Assembly (NCBI GenBank): GCA_031553035.1
Contig: JAVBLY010000010.1
Span: 1 to 61,576 of the forward strand
Direction of reading: 5' to 3'
DNA from: JAVBLY01 sp031553035
GTDB lineage: Bacteria > Bacillota > Clostridia > Peptostreptococcales > Anaerovoracaceae
DNA: 61,576 nucleotides
The first letter of the stretch is position 1; each line of letters begins with the position of its first letter. Below the pieces are notes generated by a model. It was not told the origin of the DNA. It saw only the letters and a program-made list of their open reading frames with translations, and did no database searches. Made by a program: the position numbers and the translations under genes. This document shows, piece after piece, positions 51,400 through 59,175 of the stretch.

Positions 51400-54300
51400 C
51401 TACATTACTACCGTACTGCTCTCTTCTTCTTTTTCTTTTTTGAGAACAAAGATCATACCTATTACTGATGCTGCAAACAGGAATGCGTTTCCTACTGTCC
51501 ACATGTCAGCGATTACCATTGTGGCGCCGGTATTCTCAGTGAGAAGGAACAGTACTATACCGCCTACTGCAAAGAGTGCTGTGGCTATAAGCCATGATAT
51601 TCTTGACTTATTAGTTTTACCTACTTCCTCTCTGTTTCTTCGCAATATGGCTCTGAGAGTTGTATATATTGCCAGCAGTCCGCCTGCAACACACAGTATC
51701 AGGTTGAGAAGTGCCCATGAGTCAAAGAGACCTTTGCTATATAGTGGAACTTCCCTGTCTCCCACATTTGTTGTAGGCACTGTACCGTTTGATATTAGTT
51801 CACTGACGGTTGAAGTTGCTGCAGAGACATTTTTACTGCTTGTTGCATTATTATTCGTAGTTCCTGAGTTACCAGCCGGGTAACTTGTGTCTGGTCCTCC
51901 CAGTGCGGATGTCGGTTCAGAATCGACGTTGGGATTTAGATCCTCACCATCATTGCCTCCGCCAGTACCGGGATCATCACCGGGATTTTCAGCCGGAACG
52001 GCTTCCCAGTCAGCATATACTGTCTGATCATCTGACACCACGTATCCGTTGGTATACTCTGTGCCCTTTCCATTTTGCTCTGTAAACCAGCCCCTGAACA
52101 TATTGCCTTCCTTTGTAGGAGCATCCGGCAGATCACTTACAGTTTGATTCGGAACAGTATATTTTGCAGGATCCGGATTAGCCGAACCTCCCATGGTGTC
52201 GAATTTGACACCGTAAGAAACAGGCATCCATACTGCGTAAAGAGTCACATCGCTATCCGGCATGGTGTCTTCTTCAAAACTCCATGTTTTTCCGGTGCCA
52301 TCGGCCTTTGTGTTCCATCCGGTAAATAAGTACTGCGGCTTAGTAACTCTTGCAGGTGAATCGATCTTATCGTCATAATTCAAATCCTGAGCAGAGGGTG
52401 CAGGCTCCCCGCCCTGAGGATCGAAGGTGGCCTTGTATGTGTTGATTTTATACATAATGTAAACATTGGTATCAGCTGTTATTCTTGTAGAAGAAGTAAA
52501 TATATTTCCTCCACCGAACATCTCCGTAGTCCATTTTTGTGTGTTACCCTTCTTTGGTATCTGAAGGAGTTTATGGCCGCTCAGTGCAAGTGTGTTCTTG
52601 GAACCTGACTGTACGGTAACGCTATCTTCCCTCTGATAAAACCCAAAGAAGCCATCCTTCACATAATATGTAACTGTATATTTTTCTCTTTCCCATTTGG
52701 CATGAAGAGCATACTCTGCCTTTTCCACCTCACAGCCTAAGGGAAATTCGACCATGATTTTGTTTTGACCGGCTTCATAGTACCAGCCCTTGAAAGTTCC
52801 TTTACCGGCTACTTTGTCGCCGATTTCAAGCCCGTCATAATCGGTACCTGTAAGATCATGCTGATATACATAGTCGCCGAACTTGACGGCATTAGTTTTT
52901 ATAATATCATCTCCATCATAATATTTGATCGCAGCGTCGATGCCTTTGTACCCGGCATAGAGTGTCAGAGCTTCTGCTGGCATAATGCCCTTATAATCCT
53001 TAGGATCAAACTTATCTGTACATTTCTCATCTGTGTACCAACCTGTGAACACATCTCCATCTTTTGAAGGTGTGGGTAATGCTGGTAAATCCTGCTCATA
53101 ATACAGAGTATTTGTCAGTCTTGCATCTGTTCCCGAGAAACTGCCTTTGTCACTATATGATCCTCCATTGGACATCAATGTGACATTATATTGAGACCTG
53201 GGAGCATAAAAGTTAATATTATAGTGGTTGGTCGTACCTACCCTAACCGCTTCCATATAATTCTTGTTATCTGCAGTGGCAGGCGTTACAAAACCTGTAA
53301 ATTGAGCCATCCAATAATTGTAATACCAAGTGGTGGGATCGGCAACAACAGGTTCATTTACATAGGTGTCATATGCTAAATCATCACTTATTAAACTGTA
53401 TTTTTTAGGAGTTGTTGCATTTCCGGGTGTGAATGAAACTCCTTCATCATTTCCGGGAATATTTTCACCATAATAAACATATGTAAATGTATATACAGGT
53501 GTTATCCATTTTGGTTTAAGCGTGGCTTCTTTGTTTTTTGTCCTTCCAAGCGCTTTTCCATTGAACTCACGTGCGATAGTCGTTATTGTCATTTTCTTCA
53601 GTCCGGATCTGACTGCGTCGTTCCAATTCATAAATACCAATTTACTGTTATCATCACGACCAACCTCAGAAGGCCAAAGTGACGATACATCCTGTCCTAA
53701 CTTAGCGTATATTGTAAGTTCATTTTCTCTATATTTTTTTTCGTTATCTTTTTGTTTCGCCCATCCTGCGGTACCTGCAGCATTTTTATTATCAAATGAT
53801 AGTGATAGATCAAATGTGAATTTATATGGAATACGCTTGTAATAGACATTTATCACGGTATTTCCCTTTCCGGAAATTGTCTTTGTTTCGCTGTATTCAA
53901 AATCAGAATAGTCCATGATGTTTGATACGGACAGACCACCTTTTTTATATCCATTTGCTCCATTTGCTACTGTATTAGTTATTGTATGCTTTGTACCCGT
54001 CTGAAGACCAGCGGCGGCATCTATCTGTTGAGAATAAAGTAACTCATAATTACCGAGATTGGATTGATCTCTTGGGTCTCCCGGATCATCCACAATATTT
54101 TCCTTTTCATTCCAGTAGTTTATTGTATAGCCGACCTTAACAGGTGTCCATACTGCATAAATCTTAGTCACTCCTTTTATGGGAGTATTAAAATTAAATG
54201 CCGTTGTTCCGTTTTCGGTAGCCGACCAGCGGGTAAAGTTATATCCTGTCCTTTGCATTTTCACCGGATTGGCACCCTTAGTCGGATCTGTTGCCTTGAA

Positions 54301-55074
54301 TCCTTCCTTGCCTGTCTGGGGCTCAACGGCCATTCCGTTTGTAATAAAATATGCTACAGCCCTGTCTTCTGCCTTTACCTTTGGATAAAGGTGGATGCTC
54401 TTTTCTGTCTTTGAACCGAAAACAAAGGGTTTTTCAGGACTGTCTTTCTCATACCAGTAATCTACGACCTCGCCTATATCAAGATCAGGCTTGAATGTCG
54501 GTTCATTTACTATCCCATCATCATCTACTTCCATAAGCTCAGCTTCACTTCCGTCAGTGTCATGGAAATATACAACACTGTTGTTGCCGAATTTTGCATA
54601 AAGATCAGTGTCTTCCTTTATAACTGTGTATTCACTGAAAGGCTTTTTCTCTTCATTTTTTTTGTGCCAGTACAAGAAAGGCGTATCTTCGTCAAGTGGC
54701 GCCGGATCTTCAGGCCTGTCGGAAAGAGTATTTTTTTCAATTGTTTCCTTATAATACTCCTCATCACCTATATAATATGTAACATCCACTTCATTGTCAT
54801 CTAGTTCTTCATTTGCCTGAGTTTTAAGTCCTGTGGGAACAGGTGACTCGCTACTAGTACTTTTCTTAGTGTCTGTTCCGGACTCATCATTTCCGGTATC
54901 GTCAGTTTGAGACTGATCCTGAATAGCTGAACTTGTCGCAGTGTTTGCAGAATTAATATCGGTATCATTAAAACCTTCTCCTGCAAAACTGTAAATTGTG
55001 CCGCAAAGCAATGCAAGCACCAGCCCAAAAGTTAGCATTCTAAACCACGATGATTTTTTAATTTTGATTTTCAT
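51400..55074 (-). CDS. large InlB B-repeat surface protein
   Basis: This 1224-residue protein starts at ATG 55074 with AAGGAG. Residues 1-32 form a signal peptide (FGLVLALLCGTIYSFAGEG). A Thr/Ser/Asp-rich stretch follows. Many InlB B-repeat/Listeria-Bacteroides repeat modules come next (for example TFDPQGGEPAPS ... FTGWNTKADGTG ... TLYAVWMPV, and KFDTMGGSANPDP ... FRGWFTEQNGKG). The C-terminus is not an LPXTG signal but about three hydrophobic spans (LLNLILCVAGGLLAIY, WLIATALFAVGGIVLFLL, AFLFAASVIGMIFVL) ending in a KEKEEESSTVV tail, so it is a membrane-anchored surface protein. The likely role is adhesion or a surface layer function. It has no close neighbours on its strand. Confidence 0.88.
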   Translation of the reverse strand: MKIKIKKSSWFRMLTFGLVLALLCGTIYSFAGEGFNDTDINSANTATSSAIQDQSQTDDTGNDESGTDTKKSTSSESPVPTGLKTQANEELDDNEVDVTYYIGDEEYYKETIEKNTLSDRPEDPAPLDEDTPFLYWHKKNEEKKPFSEYTVIKEDTDLYAKFGNNSVVYFHDTDGSEAELMEVDDDGIVNEPTFKPDLDIGEVVDYWYEKDSPEKPFVFGSKTEKSIHLYPKVKAEDRAVAYFITNGMAVEPQTGKEGFKATDPTKGANPVKMQRTGYNFTRWSATENGTTAFNFNTPIKGVTKIYAVWTPVKVGYTINYWNEKENIVDDPGDPRDQSNLGNYELLYSQQIDAAAGLQTGTKHTITNTVANGANGYKKGGLSVSNIMDYSDFEYSETKTISGKGNTVINVYYKRIPYKFTFDLSLSFDNKNAAGTAGWAKQKDNEKKYRENELTIYAKLGQDVSSLWPSEVGRDDNSKLVFMNWNDAVRSGLKKMTITTIAREFNGKALGRTKNKEATLKPKWITPVYTFTYVYYGENIPGNDEGVSFTPGNATTPKKYSLISDDLAYDTYVNEPVVADPTTWYYNYWMAQFTGFVTPATADNKNYMEAVRVGTTNHYNINFYAPRSQYNVTLMSNGGSYSDKGSFSGTDARLTNTLYYEQDLPALPTPSKDGDVFTGWYTDEKCTDKFDPKDYKGIMPAEALTLYAGYKGIDAAIKYYDGDDIIKTNAVKFGDYVYQHDLTGTDYDGLEIGDKVAGKGTFKGWYYEAGQNKIMVEFPLGCEVEKAEYALHAKWEREKYTVTYYVKDGFFGFYQREDSVTVQSGSKNTLALSGHKLLQIPKKGNTQKWTTEMFGGGNIFTSSTRITADTNVYIMYKINTYKATFDPQGGEPAPSAQDLNYDDKIDSPARVTKPQYLFTGWNTKADGTGKTWSFEEDTMPDSDVTLYAVWMPVSYGVKFDTMGGSANPDPAKYTVPNQTVSDLPDAPTKEGNMFRGWFTEQNGKGTEYTNGYVVSDDQTVYADWEAVPAENPGDDPGTGGGNDGEDLNPNVDSEPTSALGGPDTSYPAGNSGTTNNNATSSKNVSAATSTVSELISNGTVPTTNVGDREVPLYSKGLFDSWALLNLILCVAGGLLAIYTTLRAILRRNREEVGKTNKSRISWLIATALFAVGGIVLFLLTENTGATMVIADMWTVGNAFLFAASVIGMIFVLKKEKEEESSTVVM

Positions 55075-55379
55075 TCTCTATGCTCCTTGTTTTCCATAAT
55101 ATATTTGTTTTCATCTAAATCTATTATTCCCATAATACAGTATTTCTAACGCAAAAAAACAAATATTTTACAAATAAAACTATTTTTTTTTATTTTCAGT
55201 GTAATTCCGTCAATTTATACCGTTTTTATTTGACCAACATGTGGTATGAAATGAGAAATTCGATGGGAGATGCAATTATCCTTCCTTATTTCGTTTTTAG
55301 CAAAACAGTTTTATTGTGGAATTTAGACAAGTCCCCCGTTTACTGGAGACAACTTCCGATCAGATGTTATGCTGCCAGC
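55075..55379. other. 305-bp AT-rich region upstream of the InlB-repeat gene
   Basis: It contains runs of A and T and no clear promoter hexamers that I can defend. The plus-strand open frame from 55230 reaches the paralog remnant, but its first 50 codons have no counterpart in the intact nuclease. Confidence 0.4.
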
Positions 55380-55556
55380 ATGAATAATCTAAGCAATATA
55401 GAAGAATATGTAAGTCATTTCTCAGCGGCCAAATTATGGAGTATTCCTAACCTTGATTTGTTACTGGATGCGGGACATACCAGTGGATGCGAATGCTGCC
55501 AGCTCATTGACAGAACAGTGAACTTAGAAAACTGCTACCCTCTAAACAAGGAGTGA
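55380..55556 (+). pseudogene. truncated N-terminal paralog of the 50009 nuclease gene
   Basis: The frame MNNLSNIEEYVSHFSAAKLW then SIPNLDLLLDAGHTSG closely follows MKEYLSHYSAALKWNIPNMD of the intact gene. The match continues to the end, with LIDRTVNLENCYPLNKE against IIDITVSAANIRCREKG. It then stops at TGA, about 57 residues in; the endonuclease domain is missing. The GAACAAGGAG-like end carries a ribosome site for the next frame. This is a remnant of a duplication or of an insertion that removed the rest. Confidence 0.65.
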
Positions 55557-55560
55557 CTTA

Positions 55561-55755
55561 ATTAAAAAATCTCCGACGCCGCCAGTGATCAGAATTTTGT
55601 TTGCGGCAATCATGCTTGTCCGTTTATTTCCATTAAACATTTTATACGATTCAAACGTTATACTTTTGTATACTCTTTTGAAAGAAACGCATAGCTTTTT
55701 TATACTGAAAACCGGAATTTTACTTTTCCCGTATCTTGAATATATATGGATTTAG
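55561..55755 (+). CDS. small hydrophobic protein, possible ATT start
   Basis: This 64-codon open frame has no ATG, GTG or TTG before codon 9, but an AAGGAG site lies 7 bases before an in-frame ATT (55561). The translation KKSPTPPVIRILFAAIMLVR then LFPLNILYDSNVILLYTLLK and FFILKTGILLFPYLEYIWI looks like a two-span membrane peptide. It ends TAG at 55753. A start at the GTG (codon 9) is also possible. It lies directly after the nuclease remnant. I recognise no family; it may be a chance frame. Confidence 0.35.
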   Translation: MKKSPTPPVIRILFAAIMLVRLFPLNILYDSNVILLYTLLKETHSFFILKTGILLFPYLEYIWI

Positions 55756-55779
55756 TATAAACTAAAAATACATTTTTTA

Positions 55780-55805
55780 TGCAACCTATCGCATATTTTT
55801 TCGTC
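55780..55805 (+). promoter_or_regulatory. ECF-type promoter before the sigma factor gene
   Basis: TGCAAC (55780-55785) and CGTC (55802-55805) are separated by 16 bp, matching the -35 AAC and -10 CGTC pattern of ECF sigma factors of the SigW/SigV kind. It lies 47 bp before the sigma gene, so autoregulation is likely. Confidence 0.6.
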
Positions 55806-55851
55806 TTTATAGGTATAGGAATTAGACTATGTAGTTTTGGGAGGCATCAAA

Positions 55852-56412
55852 TTGACTGACAGCGAAATAATCGACCTGTACTGGAAGCGTTCAGAAACTG
55901 CTATAAGACAAACCGCTATCAAGTTTTCCGGGTATTGCTTTACAGTTTCATTCAATATTTTACACGATGAAGAAGACTCGTATGAATGTGTAAACGATAC
56001 ATATCTTCGTGCATGGGATGCCATGCCCCCTGCCCGGCCGGACCGTTTGGCGGCATTTTTAGGCAGGATAACCCGCAACCTGGCACTGGACAGATATAAA
56101 ATTTCTAATGCACAAAAACGTAATTCAGGACAAATCGATCTTGCTCTTTCGGAGCTGGAGAACTGTATACCTGATTCATCGAATATTGATAATGAAATGG
56201 CAGAAAAAGAGCTAAAGCAAATAATAAACAGTTTCCTTGAAACCCTTTCACGAGGAAAAAGAAGGATGTTCGTTCAAAGGTACTGGTACTTTATGTCCAT
56301 AAAGGAGATAGCAGATCAGTCAGGCAAGAGCGAGAGCAATGTGAAATCCACTCTTTTCCGCGTCAGAAACAGACTTAAAAATGTTCTTATGAAAGAAGGC
56401 GTAACCATATGA
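55852..56412 (+). CDS. ECF-type RNA polymerase sigma factor
   Basis: This 186-residue protein starts at TTG 55852 behind GGGAGG; the frame opens at a TTG 15 bases earlier, inside the ribosome site. Region 2 (YCFTVSFNILHDEEDSYECVNDTYLRAWDAMPP in parts; FLGRITRNLALDRYK) and region 4 (SRGKRRMFVQRYWYFMSIKEIADQ and SESNVKSTLFRVRNRLKNVL) are typical of ECF sigma-70 factors. There is no region 3. It overlaps the next gene by 4 bp (ATGA), the usual sigma/anti-sigma pairing. A self-type promoter lies upstream. Confidence 0.92.
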   Translation: MTDSEIIDLYWKRSETAIRQTAIKFSGYCFTVSFNILHDEEDSYECVNDTYLRAWDAMPPARPDRLAAFLGRITRNLALDRYKISNAQKRNSGQIDLALSELENCIPDSSNIDNEMAEKELKQIINSFLETLSRGKRRMFVQRYWYFMSIKEIADQSGKSESNVKSTLFRVRNRLKNVLMKEGVTI

Positions 56413-57398
56413 AAAAAGAAAAACTTATAAATATATTAGGGGACATAGATGACAAATATATTGAGGAAGCTGCTCCGCAGAGCTCGGCCCTTCAAATGGA
56501 AAAGCCAGGTGGACAACCGCAGGCTTCAAAGAAAAGAAAAATATTTCGCTATGCCTCCATTGCAGCTTGCTTTGTGATCGTTATGGCAGGCATGACCGGT
56601 TTTGCTGTTAATTATGCCCAGAACAGTATGGATGAGTTTTATTTGCGGTTTATTTCGCCGGAAGATATGGAAATTGCCGACCAGGTAGTAGAGGATGACG
56701 GATCAAAGATCTATTTTGATGCTCTAAAGTCCGGGGACTGGTTCAAACAGTATTTTGCGATCAATAAACTGGTGGAGTTTTACAACGAAGACGGCGTGTG
56801 CAAAAAAGCCATCAAAGCCATCACCCCTTTTCTTACAAGCAAAGATGAAAAACTGGCGGATGCTGCTGCTTTTTCTCTAAATATACTAAATAAAAAATTC
56901 GATGACCCGAGGATTTTCCATATGGCTGACGGGACCATAGTATTTACGTTGTTCAATGATTATTCGGATTATGGGACTTACAACGCACTTTGGACAATCA
57001 AAGATGACTTATTAAATGACCGAATATCCTATGACTATCCTCAGATGTACATAACTAAGATCATTCAGTCACCAGATAAAAAGCTTCTTGCGATCAGCTT
57101 TGTTTCAAACAAAAGCAGCTATCTGGAAATATACGATGTTGCTGAAGGCATGTTCGGCCCCGAGCTGATCAATACTGCCCGGATAAGAGCGTCTGAGGAT
57201 CAGGATATCGAATACTGGCATCGCTCTGATAATGAAAACTACAGCCAAATACTGGATATGGAATGGACAGGTAATAACAGGTTGGAGTTCAGGTCTTCGC
57301 TGGCATTGACTCTTGATGATGACGATTGGAATGAACAAGAGATCGTAGGGACATATGACTTCAAGAAAAATCATCTTGATTACAAGATCATAGAATAA
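56409..57398 (+). CDS. probable anti-sigma factor with one membrane span
   Basis: This 329-residue protein has a cytoplasmic N-terminus that begins MKKEKLINILGDIDDKYIEEA, the pattern found in Clostridia anti-sigma factors coded after ECF sigma genes. Residues about 46-70 form one membrane span (YASIAACFVIVMAGMTGFAV). The outer part has a HEAT-like helical stretch (KAIKAITPFLTSKDEKLADAA) and then a beta-rich domain. No peptidase site is seen. It probably holds the sigma factor at the membrane and releases it on an outside signal. The stop is followed by the convergent terminator region. Confidence 0.7.
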   Translation: MKKEKLINILGDIDDKYIEEAAPQSSALQMEKPGGQPQASKKRKIFRYASIAACFVIVMAGMTGFAVNYAQNSMDEFYLRFISPEDMEIADQVVEDDGSKIYFDALKSGDWFKQYFAINKLVEFYNEDGVCKKAIKAITPFLTSKDEKLADAAAFSLNILNKKFDDPRIFHMADGTIVFTLFNDYSDYGTYNALWTIKDDLLNDRISYDYPQMYITKIIQSPDKKLLAISFVSNKSSYLEIYDVAEGMFGPELINTARIRASEDQDIEYWHRSDNENYSQILDMEWTGNNRLEFRSSLALTLDDDDWNEQEIVGTYDFKKNHLDYKIIE

Positions 57399-57449
57399 AA
57401 ACATTCTGTTTGAATTAAAAAAGAGCTGTATACTAATAGCCCGATTACC

Positions 57450-57484
57450 AACCTAAAAAGAGCCAGACAGGCTCTCTCTAGGTT
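57450..57484. terminator. convergent bidirectional terminator
   Basis: AACCTA and TAGGTT (outer) with AGAGCC and GGCTCT (inner) form a hairpin between the anti-sigma gene and the convergent surface-protein gene. A further outer pair AATAGCCC/GGGCTATT (57435-57442 and 57510-57517) could extend it, the right arm overlapping the surface gene's stop. Confidence 0.75.
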
Positions 57485-57512
57485 TCAAAGTATTAAAATG
57501 GGGGGTGGTGGG

Positions 57513-58880
57513 CTATTTTATTTTTTTGCTCATGTACTGCCTTCTGAATGTTACAAACATCAGAGTAATCAGAGCAATTACTGAAGTTATGATTAACGCC
57601 CAGGGCTGACCGCTGTCGCTGGTCTTGGGCTCGGTGGTTGTATTGTCAGCCTTGTCTTTAGTCTCAACAGGCTTGTCATTTTCAGGAGTTTCGTTGCCGC
57701 TGAACACTACGTTCTCCGCGATCTGGCCGCTTGAATCAAAAACACTGAAGTATGTTTTTTCATTAAAAATGAAGGAATTAAAAACGCCATTTACAGGAGT
57801 TGTTATGGTTGTGTTATTCAGAGTCGGGACAGTTTTCGATTGAATTGCCGATACCGTAGTATTATAGACCGAATCAATTCTCAAATCTCCAGATGCAACT
57901 GAAGTAGTCGAAAGTGTATCTCCTTCATTCATTGTTATTGCAATTTTTTGTGATGCTAAAGCAACAATATGATTAACATCACGATAATATGGATATCTCA
58001 TTTCACCTTTGCAGCCATTGAGGGTCAAATCATCTCTTGCATTTATATATCCGCTATTAATCGTTAAAGGATTCCCAACTGCGGTTGGAAACATTAAATC
58101 AATATCAAATTCCACATTAAGGAAGTTCAAAATATTTGCTACAGCGCTTACCGGACCTGCCAGTTTTAAATTCTCAAATGTAAAACTTTTTGAAAAAAAC
58201 TCAAATCCTCCCGGTATTGTTTCACCACCTTCGCTGATAGAATTATTGCCGATCAGTGAAGCTCCGTTTCTTCCCACTATCTTGTAAGATGAACTTGTAT
58301 CAAACATATTAGCACTATATTCACTATCGTAACTGTTCATATCCGCAAATACACCGAAGCCGATTCTATTCGAGCCTTCTATAATTAAATTAACAGGATC
58401 ACCATTTCCATAAAAGCTCATGTACGTATCCGGAACATTTAGATTATCCAGAGTGATCGTAGTATTTTCCTCTGGAAGAATATCAATATTGACAGCTCCG
58501 GTCGTTGAACCGCTGATTGTAATCGGACCCCTGGTGACTGTAAGTATGTAACCCTGAGCAATTTCCTCTAGATTGAAGTTATCGCCTTCAATCTTAAGCC
58601 CCGGTATCTGTGTGTCGACGGCCTTGACCTTCTTAAGATCTGCTTTTGCGTCATTAAGAATATTCAAATTCTGATTGCCATTGTCATTCACTGCCGTATT
58701 TGTCGGTATGTCAACAGCGCCTTCTGTAGCTGCATCAATCGCATCTTCAGTTACGACCGGATCCGGTACTTCTACTGCGCCTCCACTCGTTCCCGAATCA
58801 TCAGCAAATACCGGAGTTATCATTGATACCACCAGCATTACCATTAGGATAAATACCATTAATTTTTCATTCTTTCTCAT
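57513..58880 (-). CDS. secreted surface protein with C-terminal anchor motif
   Basis: This 455-residue protein starts at ATG 58880 behind AAGGAGG. Residues 1-27 form a signal peptide (LMVFILMVMLVVSMITPVFA). The middle is beta-rich with Asn, Gly and Thr (ITLDNLNVPDTYMSFYGNGDP, LTINSGYINARDDLTLNGCKG), resembling the carbohydrate-binding/beta-helix type domain of the next protein. The C-terminus is EPKTSDSGQPWALIITSVIAL then LITLMFVTFRRQYMSKKIK. This is a PKTSD variant of a sortase cell-wall signal, with a span and a basic tail. Wall anchoring is inferred. It lies 48 bp after the Cys-rich gene on the same strand. Confidence 0.75.
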   Translation of the reverse strand: MRKNEKLMVFILMVMLVVSMITPVFADDSGTSGGAVEVPDPVVTEDAIDAATEGAVDIPTNTAVNDNGNQNLNILNDAKADLKKVKAVDTQIPGLKIEGDNFNLEEIAQGYILTVTRGPITISGSTTGAVNIDILPEENTTITLDNLNVPDTYMSFYGNGDPVNLIIEGSNRIGFGVFADMNSYDSEYSANMFDTSSSYKIVGRNGASLIGNNSISEGGETIPGGFEFFSKSFTFENLKLAGPVSAVANILNFLNVEFDIDLMFPTAVGNPLTINSGYINARDDLTLNGCKGEMRYPYYRDVNHIVALASQKIAITMNEGDTLSTTSVASGDLRIDSVYNTTVSAIQSKTVPTLNNTTITTPVNGVFNSFIFNEKTYFSVFDSSGQIAENVVFSGNETPENDKPVETKDKADNTTTEPKTSDSGQPWALIITSVIALITLMFVTFRRQYMSKKIK

Positions 58881-58928
58881 CTTTACCTCCTTCTTTCACA
58901 ATAAATTAATAACAAAATTCTTTCAACT

Positions 58929-59150
58929 TTATGATGTCTTTCTGGGCCATTGACAGATCCCCACATCCAGCGGCTTCTGCTTACCCAAGTGAAATTCCGC
59001 ATAAGCGCAGTACCAGCATTCTCTTATCCCTTCCGCTGCATTTTTGCGGGGGCAGAATACCGGACAACTTTGTTTAGGCCATACGTTGCCGTCTTTATTC
59101 GGTTTTTCGAATGCCATGTCGCTTGACCTTCTGCCTGATTGCTTTGTCAT
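58929..59150 (-). CDS. small Cys-rich protein, unknown function
   Basis: This 73-residue protein starts at ATG 59150 with AGGAG 7 bases upstream. It has five Cys (residues 29, 33, 45, 48, 66), His54 and several Trp, in the pattern SCPVFCPRKNAAEGIRECWYC ... DVGICQWP. The CxxxC and CxxC pairs suggest a Zn or Fe-S binding finger or a redox fold. No signal peptide is seen, so it is probably cytosolic. It lies between two surface protein genes on the same strand, 25 bp after the larger one. I recognise no family. Confidence 0.65.
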   Translation of the reverse strand: MTKQSGRRSSDMAFEKPNKDGNVWPKQSCPVFCPRKNAAEGIRECWYCAYAEFHLGKQKPLDVGICQWPRKTS

Positions 59151-59175
59151 GAACCTTCTCCTAAGTCAATATTGG

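Noticed and set aside
55230..55379. Longer N-terminus for the nuclease remnant
   Set aside because: The first 50 codons of the open frame have no counterpart in the intact paralog at 50009, so only 55380-55556 is called as homologous.
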